Source of the DNA: Manduca sexta
Lineage: Eukaryota > Arthropoda > Insecta > Lepidoptera > Sphingidae
Direction of reading: 5' to 3'
Assembly: GCF_014839805.1 (NCBI RefSeq)
Contig: NC_051124.1
Coordinates: forward strand, 9,548,001 to 9,612,000
Length of the DNA stretch: 64,000 nucleotides
Under the pieces are notes generated by a model. That model was not told where the DNA came from. It was given only the letters and a program-made list of their open reading frames with translations, and ran no database searches. Shown here in pieces: positions 11,938 to 24,005 of this stretch. Within the stretch, counting starts at the first letter, position 1. Each line of letters opens with the position of its first letter. A program made the translations under genes and the position numbers.

Positions 11938-14770
11938 ATATAGGTACATACAATAACCATGGTTTCCCAAACTAGGCGAGGCCTGTATCTAACGTAGATA
12001 TTAGAAGTGTTTTCGCATTCGTAAATGGTGCATTTTTTTTTATTTATCGGTATCGAACCCAGATTTTAACAACATTAATATACACTACACAGTATAACTA
12101 TATGGTACAGACTAGTTATTATAGACGTCAGATTAAATAATGTACACGTGTTACTTTCGTAACAAAGGTCGCAGAGGCGTCAGGCTACTAACACTTCAAA
12201 CAGCTTTGGACCTTAATGAAATTTTGTGGACCTATGTCATCTTAAAAGTCTCCTTTGAACTTCGTTCGACATTAAATAAGATAAATTTTCCAGTGGTTAC
12301 TCTTACTATATCAAATATATTTTGTGAGTGATTTTACATATTAGGTATATTAAAAAGCGTCACTGTACCTAGCAACGTATTTTGTAGTTGCACAAAATGA
12401 CTACAATATTGGTTAAATCATAAATGACCTTATCACCTAGAAACTTATTTTGGTGTATATGGTGCTCAAAATGACAACATTACTTAAATCATAAATGACG
12501 TCATGAATAGTCGGCCATACAATTTAACAGAAGGTAACAACTAACACAAACGAAAATAAACCTTAAGGGAAGCCGGTAGGAATCGGATTGTATGAACAAT
12601 TAGCTACTGGTACATACTAATTCCATAGTTGCATATCATCAGGAATAACTACCGCGTAACTGGAAATAGCAAATACTACGTAAGTGACTAAAAAAAACTT
12701 TTTCAGGGAAGAGCAAAACCTAAGCGTCTAATTATTTTCCATCTTACGTATCCATCTTAATTTGGCTTCTTTAGTCACTTACACACTATATACCACTTAT
12801 TTGCCAGTGCTAGTTGCGAAGTATTGCATTATCTCCCACGATATCACTGCGCAGTTAATACAAAATTTCACACACAATTCATGACCAAATGTTCGTATTT
12901 ATCTAGAACATTTTAAATTATTAATTATTTAAGACATTTATAAAAAAACCTAAAAAATAACTTTAAGATTCATAAATAACATTCATAATTAATACATTCA
13001 TGACTAAACAAATTAAAATTCAAACTATAATTTTTGTTGGTAATTAAAAGTTAATATATTTTATCAGCCTATTCCGCCTACATTATCGCAGCAATCAGAC
13101 GAGAATCTATGGCTTTTACCTTCGTGGCATGGCGGTTGATTAACTGGCTGAAAAAGTAAAACCTCCTCGGTTTCAAATCGTAATTGGATTAAAATATATT
13201 CTTTTTACATTTAAAGGACATGTACAAAAACATTTTTTCGACAGCTAATCTAACCAAGATAAATTTTGTTTTGGATAGAACTAAAAATGAGCCTATTGAA
13301 ATTAACCATTTAATTTTAAAGACCTCCAATTATAAGATTTTTAAAATTTTATTAAACAATATTACGTTTAAAATAATCGCTTTCGAAATTTAAATGTGGC
13401 TGCATTGGAACGTAACCCCAAAAAACTAAATTTGTTAAAAATCTAGTTTATGTTCTTTAAGAAGGTAAAATTAAAATAAAAAATGTGTGAAAATAACCAC
13501 AAACTTGACATTGGCAGAATTTTCGTAAAAAAGATCCAGCTAATCACAAGAAATTGGATTTTCATTTTCCCTTTTTATGTCGAAAATAGAACAAAATTTT
13601 TCGTAGTAACTTTTACACCCCTTTTGACGAATCAATTAAGTTATTTTTATGAGATATTCCGCCACGACATTTTTTTCTTAATTTTCTTATAAATAGAAAG
13701 GGGTCTAAAATTATTTTTTTATTTTAAACTCCACATTTTCGCCACTTTAATATCCAATAACTTTTAAGAATGGTTGGAATTTGTTAGAAATAAAGAACCG
13801 GCGCCCATACAAAAAGCGAACATCTCATTTAGAAGGAGTTAATGATTCGTAACTTTCTATTTTCAAGCTTAAAAGATTTTATAAATATATTTTATTTTTT
13901 CGGTTCATGTTGTCAAGGTCAATCCGGTTATTTCAATTAGTCAATAAATCTTTTTGAAGTATCCTTATTTGTCCACCAAAGTATGTATAAAAATAATAAA
14001 AACATAAGTGGCCATACATTTACGATTTACCGACCATATCCAAATTTATATTTCATTCCATATTCAAATTTGATTGATTGGATTTTTATGGACGATGCCT
14101 CTGCCTTATATAATATGAATTATACATTAATCATCTACCATAATAACGCGAATCATCAAACGTACTGCAAATATGCTGTTGCATTACACCTCGCCCGTTC
14201 CAGATGCCAACGGATTCAAATATAGGCCAAGTGCATAGCACGAAACTTATTGAAAGTATGTAATTATATAAGTGAAAATGCTTTCGAATTTTTTAGGTCG
14301 TTTTTGAGAAAATCGCGCAGATATTTGTGTATGTACGATGAATGCAGATTTTCTTTTTTTATTTAGGTTAATTTACAAGTTGAGGCCATATTTCCAGGCA
14401 CTTATAAATTAAAGGGACAAAAGAAGTAGAATAGTCAGTAGAACAAAAATTATTATGATACTTTTTTATATTATTTTTGACATTCGGTGAAATTGAAAGT
14501 CAATTGTATTTATTTACCACCTAACATAATTGCCAATTGCACTGACAATAACTTAAAAGATAAAAATCTTTATCTTATAATATCAAATAAAACCTTAAAA
14601 ACATATAATTTTTTTGTATATAAAATAATTGAAATCCTATATTAATATACATTACCTTAAAAAATAATTTAAACTTAATATTATTAAATAAAAACTAGAA
14701 ACTATTATTCCACAAATAAATACCCTAATATATAGAACTAAATAAATTCGCATTTAAAAAATAAACTCAC
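11938..14770. other. No gene recognised; possible intron
   Basis: AT-rich, with long runs low in G and C (for example 12,890-13,060 and 14,440-14,760). If the donor at 14,765-14,770 on the minus strand is real, this is the start of a long first intron. Confidence 0.4.
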
Positions 14771-14910
14771 CTGTATCAGTGAATAATTAAAATATTCCGT
14801 CACGCCGCATCCGTCGCGACATCCGCATCGTACATCAAACAAAACTAACAAACTTTCAGCACTTCATAAAAACAATATAAATATTTTTACAATAAAGTCT
14901 CACTGCCACT
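14771..14910 (-). promoter_or_regulatory. Putative non-coding first exon and CpG-rich promoter (minus strand)
   Basis: The block from about 14,790 to 15,150 is much richer in CpG than its surroundings, with clusters such as CACGCCGCATCCGTCGCGAC and GGCGGCCACGCGGGCGAATC. Read on the minus strand, it runs into CTGATACAG followed by GTGAGTTT, a strong splice donor (plus-strand ACTCAC at 14,765-14,770). An initiator-like GGCAGTGAG on the minus strand lies near 14,905. The ATGs inside the putative exon open only very short frames, so it would be 5' UTR. No downstream exon can be recognised to the left. The exon's 5' boundary is approximate. Confidence 0.45.
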
Positions 14911-15149
14911 GGCAAACACAAAAGTTAAATTCGCATACGCATTTAGTAACTGACGAAACGCGAAACCGAAAGAATATTTCGCATCGTCGAAAGTTACGCG
15001 TTGCAGAGCGTCAGGCGGCCACGCGGGCGAATCTCACGGTTTAGACTGGAGTCGACTCGGGACTCGGGAAAGAATGGGGACGCGCATGGTACGAGAAGAT
15101 AGTACGGGGTGAGAACGATGCAAGGTTCTTCGTCGCGCCTTCAGTTTTG

Positions 15150-16070
15150 TGTAATTAGCTATGATGGATTACAGTTTTTTTCATATTTTAGTTAAGTTGG
15201 AAATTTTTTATTTAATAATTACTTTTAAATTATTATGTCCCAATAAAACTTTTTTAAACGACGAAAAAAGAAGTTCTATATTTAGAGTGTATATTTCTGT
15301 GGTTTTATAGCTCCCAAACGCATGGATCGATTTACAAGCTTTTCTTTTTGTTGCAAAAGATGATGCGATCAAGATGGTTCTTGGCTATAATTTAACATCT
15401 ATTTAGGGGTTTGAAGATCATCAGATTACATTTTCATAGGATCAATTGATTTGAAATTGGGTATACTACTTCAGTGGTAATTTTAAGACATGGCATCCTC
15501 GAACTGATGCTGCAGCATCCTGTAGTCTGCGGGACATCCAACTCCTTAGCAATTTACAGCACATATAGTGTATTTTATAACAATGGTTTCGGTATGCAGG
15601 TAAACCAAACTGAGACCGGGGATGAAAATATTTCTCTAGCAGTCCCCTGACGCTACGACGTTTGGGTCAAAATGCTACTTACCTAGTAATACGCTTAAAG
15701 GACTACACATTTTACGTATTTTTAGAGGGTCTTCTTTGTTGTGTTTGATTATAAATTCAGGTCTTTCAGAAAGTTAATATTTACTCTATTTGTATTCTTT
15801 AACATAGTTCGGCACACTAGTGTTAATTGACGTTCGCTCTCAATAACTAATATTTTTCACTGCGTGCATATTTATAGAAAAATGTGTTTTCCAATTGATA
15901 ATTTTATTTTTGAACAAAATTTGCAGTTAATTACAAGCTTTCACAAATATTTCTTCAGTACGCACCAAGAATATGATCATTAAATTTATATTTATAGTAA
16001 TATAACAGTTATAAGAACATTTTCTTTTTTATGTCATTTACGTCCCACCACAGAAACTATGTATGTCACA
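15150..16070. other. No gene recognised
   Basis: AT-rich sequence upstream of the putative minus-strand promoter; no supported exon or named repeat. Confidence 0.4.
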
Positions 16071-16129
16071 TAGTGGCCACAGCCTAGTAAGAAGTGTTTT
16101 TTTTAATATGTGTAACCTAGTTGAAAGGG

Positions 16130-16345
16130 TTTTTTTTTTAATTTGCGTATTATTTGTGAATTATCACTTACGGCGGAGAACACATTGTGTGGAAACCTGC
16201 GTACCTGAAAAGCTCTCAATAAGAATTTCAAGGTATGTGAAGTCTGCCAATTCACACTAGACCAGGGTCGTGGACTTTCTGAAACCCTCTTAGTAAAGAT
16301 GGCCCGTCTTTAGCAAGACTGTATATAACACAAGGAAGATATATT
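16130..16345 (+). repeat. SINE family A, 5'-truncated degenerate copy
   Basis: Keeps the body words ACTTACGGCGGAGAACAC, GGAAACCTGCGTACCTGAA, AAGTCTGCCAATTCACAC and CTGTATATAACAC. The tRNA-like head is absent. Confidence 0.65.
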
Positions 16346-16963
16346 TGTATATATTAATAACTAGGTAAGTATGGAGTAAGTGATAATGAAAATATCCGTT
16401 CATGATTACTTGAAATCTTGATACTTTCAAAACACGGGTAAACACAGTCCTTAGCAAAGTTAATAAACTTTCATAGTACAAGCTAGTAAATAATTAATGC
16501 TCTGTACTAATAAAATCTCTCACCGTGATTGGCCGAGGGATACAAACAACGGATCGCAAACAACGAATTGGGCCACTTACCTGTAACTAAACGTAGAGCG
16601 TAGTGTCCTGTGTTTATCTTTAATTAAGGAAAATGTTCGCACTTAAAATGTTCTTCTTTTTTTAATGAATCTCTCATAGCTGAATTTTGGACAGGGCGGT
16701 CAATGTAAACGGAGATCAGCCAGGTACGTTGGTGATATAGGAATTCTAAGCTGAAAAGAATTAACGATATATTGACGATTGATGTAAAAATACAAAATGA
16801 AGTTACTCAAAATGACATAATGGGATGTGCTTGTTAATCCAGCGAAATACCGACGGATTTTAGTGCGTTATCTATAACTATATTCTGGCCGCGTTTCTTT
16901 TCACGCAAAAAGCCATTCTTGGGATGAGACCTTTAGATGTTTTTGAAAGCATTTACACCAGTT
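16346..16963. other. No gene recognised
   Basis: Unassigned sequence before the minisatellite; no supported feature. Confidence 0.4.
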
Positions 16964-17440
16964 AACTGTCAATAGATTACGAACCGTAATATAACTGCAA
17001 AGAGATTAGAAGTCGAAATATAACTGTCAAGAGATTAAAAGCCGAAATATAACTCTCAAGAGATAAAAAGCTGAAATATAACTGTCAAGAGATTAGAAGC
17101 CAAAATATAACCGTGAAGAGATGAGAAGTCAAAATATAACTGTCAAGAGATTAGAAGCCAAAATATAACCGTGAAGACATGAGAAATCAAAATATAACTG
17201 TCAAGAGATTAGAAGCCGAAATATAACAGTGAAGAGGCTAGAAGTCGAAATATAACTGTCAAGAGATTAGAAGCCAAAATATAAGTGTGAAGAGATGAGA
17301 AATCAAAATATAACCGCGAAGAGATGAGAAGTCGAAATATAACTGTCGAGAGATTAGAAGCCGAAATATAACTGTGAATAGGCTAGAAGTCGAAATATAA
17401 CTGTCGAGAGATTAAAAGCCGAAATATAACTGTCAAGAGA
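16964..17440. repeat. 29-bp minisatellite, about 16 units
   Basis: Tandem array with a unit of the form AGATTAGAAGCCGAAATATA plus ACTGTCAAG (29 bp). Two unit types differ mainly by CTGTCAAG versus CCGTGAAG, and GATTAGAAG versus GATGAGAAG. They alternate in the middle of the array, suggesting an approximately 58-bp higher-order period. The first unit is degenerate. The array ends abruptly at AAGAGAGTTTCG. Nothing non-repetitive separates the units. Confidence 0.92.
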
Positions 17441-17813
17441 GTTTCGAAAACTAAACTAGAAATTGCCATAGAAATCAAATGAATATCCTATAACTTAGAA
17501 CATATTTACAGCGATTGAATATAAACATTGCTATGAAACGTTAAAGACCTATTTTTGTCTTTGCCGATAAAATAGAGCAAACATAGTTTGTCTATTCCAC
17601 TCCCCATACGAATAGGCATTTGTGACAGATTAAAATGCTTTCACGGGATAGTATTTCAAACTAGTTTGAAAGGTTTTGTTTTTGTAGCTAACTATATGAT
17701 TCTCAACAGTACCTATATTTATTGTTGGAGCGAAATTATTTTTTCAGTTATATTTGATTTCATCTAATTCTGTGTGATCCTTACCTTTTCAATTTTTTTT
17801 GTCCAGGCACAGC

Positions 17814-18033
17814 AAAGTGACCTCACTGATGGTATGTGGAGTGGAATCCGATAGAATGTCGACTGACGAGAGATGATTACCCCTCGGCAGTCGATACAAT
17901 TATGCCGGCCAGTTGGAACCGGATATACACAGGCTGATCCCTAAACGCGACATTTACATGGGCCACTATGACGGATTTTAACACCTTGTGTACGAGTCGC
18001 TATCTGGGCGGATATAAAATATTTCCTACCAGC
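17814..18033 (+). repeat. Interspersed repeat family C, copy 3
   Basis: Starts AAGTGACCTCACTGATGG and keeps GACGAGAGATGATTACC, GGCAGTCGATACAATTATGC and GGATATAAAATATTTCCTAC. Same family as 2,346. Confidence 0.8.
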
Positions 18034-18849
18034 ATCAAAACTTGTTGCGGATTTAATACGAATTTGGGTGGAATAGTCGAATACTAAATTTATTTGTAGA
18101 TTTTTAAATGAGCATTGTGTTAATGAGTCTAGATTTCCCAAGAATAGGTATGTACATAAACCTTTTTACTTTTTACCTACATTCTATTATAGTCTGAAAA
18201 AAACTTTTAGGAACACCTGTTTAAGCTACAAGTTGTGTATATCAGGGTTTAGAGTACTGTTGAGTACAAAATTATCTATTTACATCTACGTTTTATAGCA
18301 CTTACTATACCAAGAAATCCTAAAAGCCCCTACATTTCTTTCCTTCTTCAATTATTATTTCTCTTCTAGCACTTATAGGTGACATCAATAACTTACCATT
18401 ATGGTCAATTTCCTTAAAAAAAAGCTAAAAGGAGATGCATTAACTTTAACTGTTATTTACATCATTTGATGGTACAGTGACATAATTTAAGAATATTACA
18501 CATAAATGTCATTTGTAGATGGAATATAGGTGTCGCTCATCTTGAGATATGACGGATGTTATTACGTGACAAAATTAAGTATCATTGAATTAAATTTATT
18601 TTCTATCGCGTCATTTTATTCGCATGTAATTTATATTTACAACTATTGTAACATTGAAGCTTGCAATCAAAATAATGTCACCTTTATTATTCGTTAACAC
18701 TTAATATTAATTCAAGTTTTTGGCTTGTAATTACATTAAAAAACTTTAGGCAGTTTTGTATACAATGTGTACTAGATTATAACCTGTTATATGTCTAATA
18801 AATAAAATAAAAATAACCTTGTAGCTTAGTGGCAAATAATTTAGTTCGA
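18034..18849. other. No gene recognised
   Basis: AT-rich sequence between two family C copies; no supported feature. Confidence 0.4.
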
Positions 18850-19063
18850 GATCTTGAAAACCCGCCACCGTGGTTCACGAAGTGTACCGCGTTCCAGGAT
18901 GAGCCTGTATATATCTATAGTGGCCCATGTAAATGTACAGTATCATTCTGTGGATATCCGTGTTAAACAGGCCGGCATAACTGCATGAGGAGAGACAATC
19001 ATCTCTCGTCAGTCGACTCTATATGAATCCGGTTACCATCAGTTGTGCTAGTATCACTTTGCT
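18850..19063 (-). repeat. Interspersed repeat family C, copy 4 (reverse)
   Basis: Reverse-orientation copy of family C. AAACCCGCCACCGTGG, GCGTTCCAGGATGAGCCTGT, AGGCCGGCATAACTGCATGA and CATCTCTCGTCAGTCGACTC are the complements of family words. Confidence 0.75.
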
Positions 19064-19618
19064 GTGTTGTATAAGATAAAATCCTGGCTTCGATACACGA
19101 CAGGTAACATTTCATGTAGGCTGTCATCAAGAAGGTTTTCTTCTCATGTCTCAAATTATTTGATTGACTGATTCCTTTCTAAAGATTACGTCTCTCTGGC
19201 ATTATGAATATTTTTGGGCATATTATTATTCCAGTATTGTACGGAAATTATTCATAAACATCATTATTTAAAATATAAATTATCGACAAAATAATTTCAA
19301 TTAATATCGATTGCTATCGCTGTAACGATATTTAATACGGCTAATTATTGAACATATCGGACTTAGTTAATACGCTTATCGCTAGGACGCTATACATCAA
19401 CGTGGGACGGGGATTTGTCCATACAATTCGTATTATTCTAAGCTGTTTAACGTGAGGGATTTAATATGTGAACAGGCGTAATATTTGAACCTGAAGTCTA
19501 GAAAGAAGTTTTGCTCAAAGGTTCCTTGACTAACGTAAGAGAGCAGTAAGTAGATGTTAGACATCCATTTAAAAACCCCTTTAAATATTAATTAGAAAAA
19601 AATGTGCAGTCAAGGGAA
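19064..19618. other. No gene recognised
   Basis: AT-rich; no supported feature. Confidence 0.4.
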
Positions 19619-19875
19619 GTAGACTGCTTCGGCGTAGTTGTACTGCATGCGCAGTACGGCAGCGCTCTGGGTTCGAATCCCGGGTCGGGCAAAGTGATAT
19701 TTGTGTTTTTCTGCTCAGTATCAATCCAGAGTCTGGAATTTGTGCCCGATATAACGATAGGCTCGCCCCCTGTCATAGAATAGGACAGAAAACACTTGGC
19801 GAAAATTGGGTACCCAGGTTGTGCCTCTGCATGCCCCTTCAAGGATAAATGCGTGATGTGTGTTTGTGTTTGCAG
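19619..19875 (+). repeat. SINE family B
   Basis: tRNA-like head AGACTGCTTCGGCGTAGTTG with B-box GGGTTCGAATCCCGGG and body CGATAGGCTCGCCCCCTGTC, ending GATAAATGCGTGATGTGTG. A short deletion lies between the boxes. Confidence 0.85.
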
Positions 19876-20370
19876 TCAAAGGACTTCTGTCAGTGCTTAC
19901 AAGTGCTTAGAAAGGAATCGCTTCAATATAAAAAATTAACTTACTTTTCTTAATCTGTATTTTGCATAGTTTATTGTCTCCATATCTTAATAACTAACTT
20001 GAATAAATAATAAAATATAATCTGTGTATTCAGCAAAGACAATGAACAGTGTAGTTATAGACCGGACATAAGGTGCAAATTTGTGCGTCAAAAATTATCA
20101 CCAATTAGTAATAAGTCATTGTCTTATTTGAAATATCTCTAACAAGATATCAAAGTGGGCTTAGTTATTAATACAAAATATGATATTTGTAGAAAATATG
20201 TTATTAAAAAACGTGCAAATCATGATGTAGAAAAAATATGAACTATTTTACACTTGTGTTGCAGTTACGGTACATTGAGTAACCATATCAAGACCGCAAT
20301 ATTTTTATATGACAATATCCCTAATGTCCGCTCAAAATAATCTAAGAACTCTTTGATGTTCAACATTTAA

Positions 20371-20540
20371 GGCGATACATTTTGTTTCGGCTTTAATCTG
20401 GGTAACTAAACAAGTATTGGCAAGTAAAGAATTTAAATTCACGTCTAGTTAGTGATTAGTTCTCGCAGTTGAAAGAAAAATGTAAAAATAATTAATAATC
20501 ATGGATATTTCTGCCTTTAAAATTTCGTCATATTAAATTT
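20371..20540 (-). mobile_element. TTAA foldback element, one arm only, opposite orientation
   Basis: One arm of the 11,578 element, preceded by TTAA at 20,367-20,370. The spacer reads CGTCATATT (20,526-20,534), the reverse complement of the 11.6-kb copy, so this copy lies in the opposite orientation. After the spacer only AAATTT of the second arm remains. The first arm lacks about 18 bp following GGCGATAC. Confidence 0.85.
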
Positions 20541-21046
20541 ACACTTCACTACTCAGTAAAAGTATTTAAAAATATCAATGAAGACCCCAATAATATATTG
20601 CAAGCAGGTGTAGCATGTATTTTGAGTTTATATGGCGCTCCGTCTAAAACTCATGATTTAAATACATTAAGGTTTAATTCTTTCATAAAAGCAACATCCA
20701 AAAATACGAGTGTTCTTTTGTCATCACAACAACTGATGCAGCGTTTGAGCACCTTAAAAGAGTGTACCTACAAATTCAGATATGGCAAGGAAATGACGTA
20801 GTTATTGAAAATTGGGGATGGAAGTATTCCAATAACATGTATATCCCAATAACAATGAATCAATTACCTGCTCTGGATAATTTATTGCAAATGTTATTTT
20901 GTAATTGCAAAAAGGGATGTGGAGCTCCGTGTGGATGCAGAAAAAGTTGTTTATACTGCAGTGTAGCATGTTTACAGTGCAACGGAAATAGTTGTTCCAA
21001 TACTTCACCTATTATACAGATAGATGAAGTAGAAGAAAATATTTGA
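20541..21046 (+). pseudogene. C-terminal fragment of a repetitive insect ORF with a cysteine-rich tail, frameshifted
   Basis: Two overlapping frames together code for one protein end. The first frame (from about 20,541) includes LQAGVACILSLYG. A frame change near 20,730 then leads into TTDAAFEHLKRVYLQIQ, ENWGWK and the cysteine cluster CNCKKGCGAPCGCRK followed by CSVACLQCNG, stopping at 21,044-21,046. From general knowledge, this WGW plus Cys-cluster ending is common as a repeated, usually broken ORF in insect genomes. Its function is not established as far as I know. No start or upstream part is present, and the fragment begins right after the foldback arm at 20,540. Confidence 0.75.
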
Positions 21047-21579
21047 TGTAGACAACAGTGTAATATATTTAAATAAACAGATTTTGTACAATTTTTTTTT
21101 TCTTTTCATTAGTCGTAATTAATTACCTTATTTTTTTAAATGTACACAACAGAGTACGTTTCATTTATAATTAAACTGGCCGAGAAATTCCATTGTACAT
21201 AGCAGCTTTCGCTCCGCTCTCCCTTCCACGTTTTTCTACTGTTCGAGACCCTACTGCTATTTTTATACACAGGTATCTTTGAAAAATGTGCCTATATGTC
21301 TACTCAGGTAAGATTTAACATATAATTAAAAAAATACTGTTTAAAGTGAAAATATTTGGTCAAACATAAATTTTTTATAATATTTTTTTTAACAATGAAA
21401 AAATGGAGTGCACAAAAAAATTTTGGGTAAACATTGCAATTTATAGTTTAAAAAACAATATCCCACATCGATCGTATTAATTCATTCACTATAACTCTAA
21501 TCCGAGGTTCTACGGTTTTGAATGCTCCAGACACTCCACTGTTATATAAAGATAAACAGTGTGTTTGTTTAAACTCATT
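21047..21579. other. No gene recognised
   Basis: AT-rich; a short poly-T run at about 21,092-21,101 follows the cysteine-cluster fragment. Confidence 0.4.
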
Positions 21580-22010
21580 AATCTCAGCAAATACTGGTTC
21601 GAATTGAAAAATTATTACTGTTGGATAGCCCATTTATCGAGGCAGATTATAGGCTATATGACATGACGCTATGACCAATAGGAGCGGAGCATCAATGAAG
21701 AATGTTGCAAGAACGGGGAAAATTTATTCCTTTTGAGAGTTTCTGTTGCGTGCGCTGCGTAAACGTGACGGAATTGTTCCTCTTAAAAAGTTCTAAAAAA
21801 TATAATGTAAAACAAAGTCTCCCGCCGCATCTGGCTACCTATCTGAACACGATAAACTCAAACTACCTAGATTTCGATGAAATTTGGTATGAAGATAGTT
21901 TTTAATCCTTAAAAGGACATGGATAACTTTGTATCTCAGTAAAATATATAGCGGGACTTTTATCCCGGAAAACTCCTCCACATAGGCAGTGCCACGAGCA
22001 AAAGCTAGTC
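21580..22010 (+). repeat. Family H repeat (Helitron-like?)
   Basis: Contains GGCTATATGACATGACGC, CCAATAGGAGCGGAGC, TTGCAAGAACGGGGAAAATT, GCGTGCGCTGCGTAAACG and TAGCGGGACTTTTATCCCGG, and ends in GCCACGAGCAAAAGCTAGTC. It keeps one of the internal units that are triplicated at 33,968 and 51,596. Confidence 0.7.
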
Positions 22011-22170
22011 ATAAATAAACATAGAAGCCCCTGAAAAGATAGACCGATTCCTCGATTAAAACTTGGGCTACTTTTACAAAGAGAAGTCGGATTTTTATTC
22101 TAGGTTTTCCACGCAACGCCGCGCCGTGAGAAATCTTATTATTTACTAAACACGAGTTGTAACAACAAAT

Positions 22171-22270
22171 TTACCGCCTCGATGGCATAGTTGTATTACG
22201 ATACGACTGCGGTGCTAAGATCTCAGGTTCGATCCCCGAGTCGGGCAAAGTGATATTGAGTATCTCTGCT
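22171..22270 (+). repeat. SINE family B, head only
   Basis: tRNA-like head ACCGCCTCGATGGCATAGTT with B-box AGGTTCGATCCCC and GGGCAAAGTGATATTG, then truncated. Confidence 0.7.
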
Positions 22271-23335
22271 GAGTATCAGCCCGAATGAGTGTCTGTGTCT
22301 GCGTAAGTAAGTGTGTACAAGGTGATACAACTGATTCATCTATCTGATTGTCTACTGTTTACATAGTCGCTTGTGAAATCTAAACCACTGGTGCCCAATT
22401 AAGGCGGGCTTCGGAGCATTCTAATTATTTCCACTATTTGTTCATTGTCCTTTTACACTCAGCAAAATTTGCAATATGAGACGGAATTGGGGCAGGTATG
22501 GACGTTGGGTATTGGTACTTACAATTTGACGAATCAAAGGCAATTAAACTCATAATGAAGTCAATGAAGTCAAAACCAACCTGACCTAACTAACTAATCT
22601 TGTAATAAAATATGGAATAAATTTCTTGTACTGGCGTAAACTTTAAAATGAAAAGCAAAAGCGGTGTTATCAAAGCAGGTTTTTTATTTTTCTGGTCAGG
22701 TCATTTTACATTCAAATATACGTGCAAAGAGTCACACCGTCTGCAAAGGCCTTAAAAGGGTTATTTTTGAAATTTTACTCGGACAGATCTTAGAAACCAT
22801 TTCCTAACATACAATCATTTTTTAATTGGTACAGATTACATAACCATAGAGTATACAAAGACCACGGCCGTAGACATGGCTTAGGCAATAAAACAGAAAA
22901 CATTATGCCACAAACATTATTTTATGTTTAATCTTCTTTCAACAGATTTAATTAGACACTTAGTGCTATGCCACTTAGTGTTAGGCCGTTAGTGCTATGA
23001 TTTCACTGAGAGTCGAGAATTTTCATAAAACCTCTTGCTAATGCTCACCTACGTTATATAAGGAATTATTTTGAAAAATCTTATGCGTGTAGTTACCGGC
23101 ATTACATCGTTGGTGCTTAGAATGCAGTGCTGAGAAATTTGTTTTAAGATAAACATGAACATAATATTTTTAAGTATTTTAGCATTTGTTTTTTATTTTA
23201 CTAAAAGACGTCTTAGCAACTACAATTCAAATCAATGTTCTAAGGAAATGTAAAAATGTAGATGGGTAATTCTTTATTGAACACTACATAACTAAAAGAA
23301 AATAATTTAAAGCATTATTTTTTTATAATCGTTTT
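22271..23335. other. No gene recognised
   Basis: AT-rich. TTAGTGCTATG and TTAGTG-like short repeats occur near 22,960-23,000. No coding exon supported. Confidence 0.4.
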
Positions 23336-23635
23336 TAATGACGAGACGAGCTTGCCGTTCGACTGACGGTAAGCGATACGACAGCCTATAAACAGTAGAA
23401 ACACCACCCAATACCTTTAATTACAAAGTATTGTTTGGTATGTCACTGCGCTCGCCATCCTGAGACATGAGATGTTGAGTCTTATCATGTCCAGTAGTTA
23501 CACTGGCCATAATGTTCTTTAAACATGAACACAACAGTGACTACACACTGTTCCTTGGCGGCAAAAATAAACATTGCGATGGTACCTACACAGGCGGACT
23601 CTTACATATGAGAGACGTAACCACCAGTAACATAA
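23336..23635 (+). repeat. Interspersed repeat family D, copy 1
   Basis: About 300-bp repeat beginning GACGAGACGAGCTTGCCGTT, then GGTAAGCGATACGACAGCC, CACTGCGCTCGCCATCCTGA, CACAACAGTGACTACACACT and CAGGCGGACTCTTACATATG, ending at ACCACCAGT. Other copies are at 45,075 and 47,130. Confidence 0.8.
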
Positions 23636-23871
23636 ACTAATTAACTATTACTTAGTGCAACAATAGCCGGTCTTATCGCTAAGAGCGATTGCTTCTAAAC
23701 AGCTAAGAGCTATAATATTAACATTACTATTTTAATGCATTTATTTACATATGTACTTTATTCACTTCCTTGTACTAAGATATAAAAACGATCCTCCTTA
23801 TTCATAGACGTTTTTTATCTTATAACGGGTGATTGCTGTAATAAGAAGTCTATTTCTCAGCTTTGTTTATC

Positions 23872-24005
23872 TCACAGCCAACTAGATTAAAGTTGTGTCT
23901 CAATATTAGCCAATCACAACGGCCCTATGTCTACGTACTGCGAAGACTGCCATGCCGTCAGCACTGAGAAACAGACTTGTTATCACAGCAATGCTCCAGT
24001 AAGTT
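23872..24005 (+). repeat. Short repeat family I, copy 1
   Basis: CTCAATATTAGCCAATCAC, then GCCGTCAGCACTGAGAAACA and TATCACAGCAATGCTCC, repeated near 47,430-47,535. No coding content. Confidence 0.65.

Noticed and set aside
16964..17440. CRISPR-like array of 29-bp repeats
   Set aside because: The units follow one another with no unique spacers, and the DNA is eukaryotic; it is a minisatellite.
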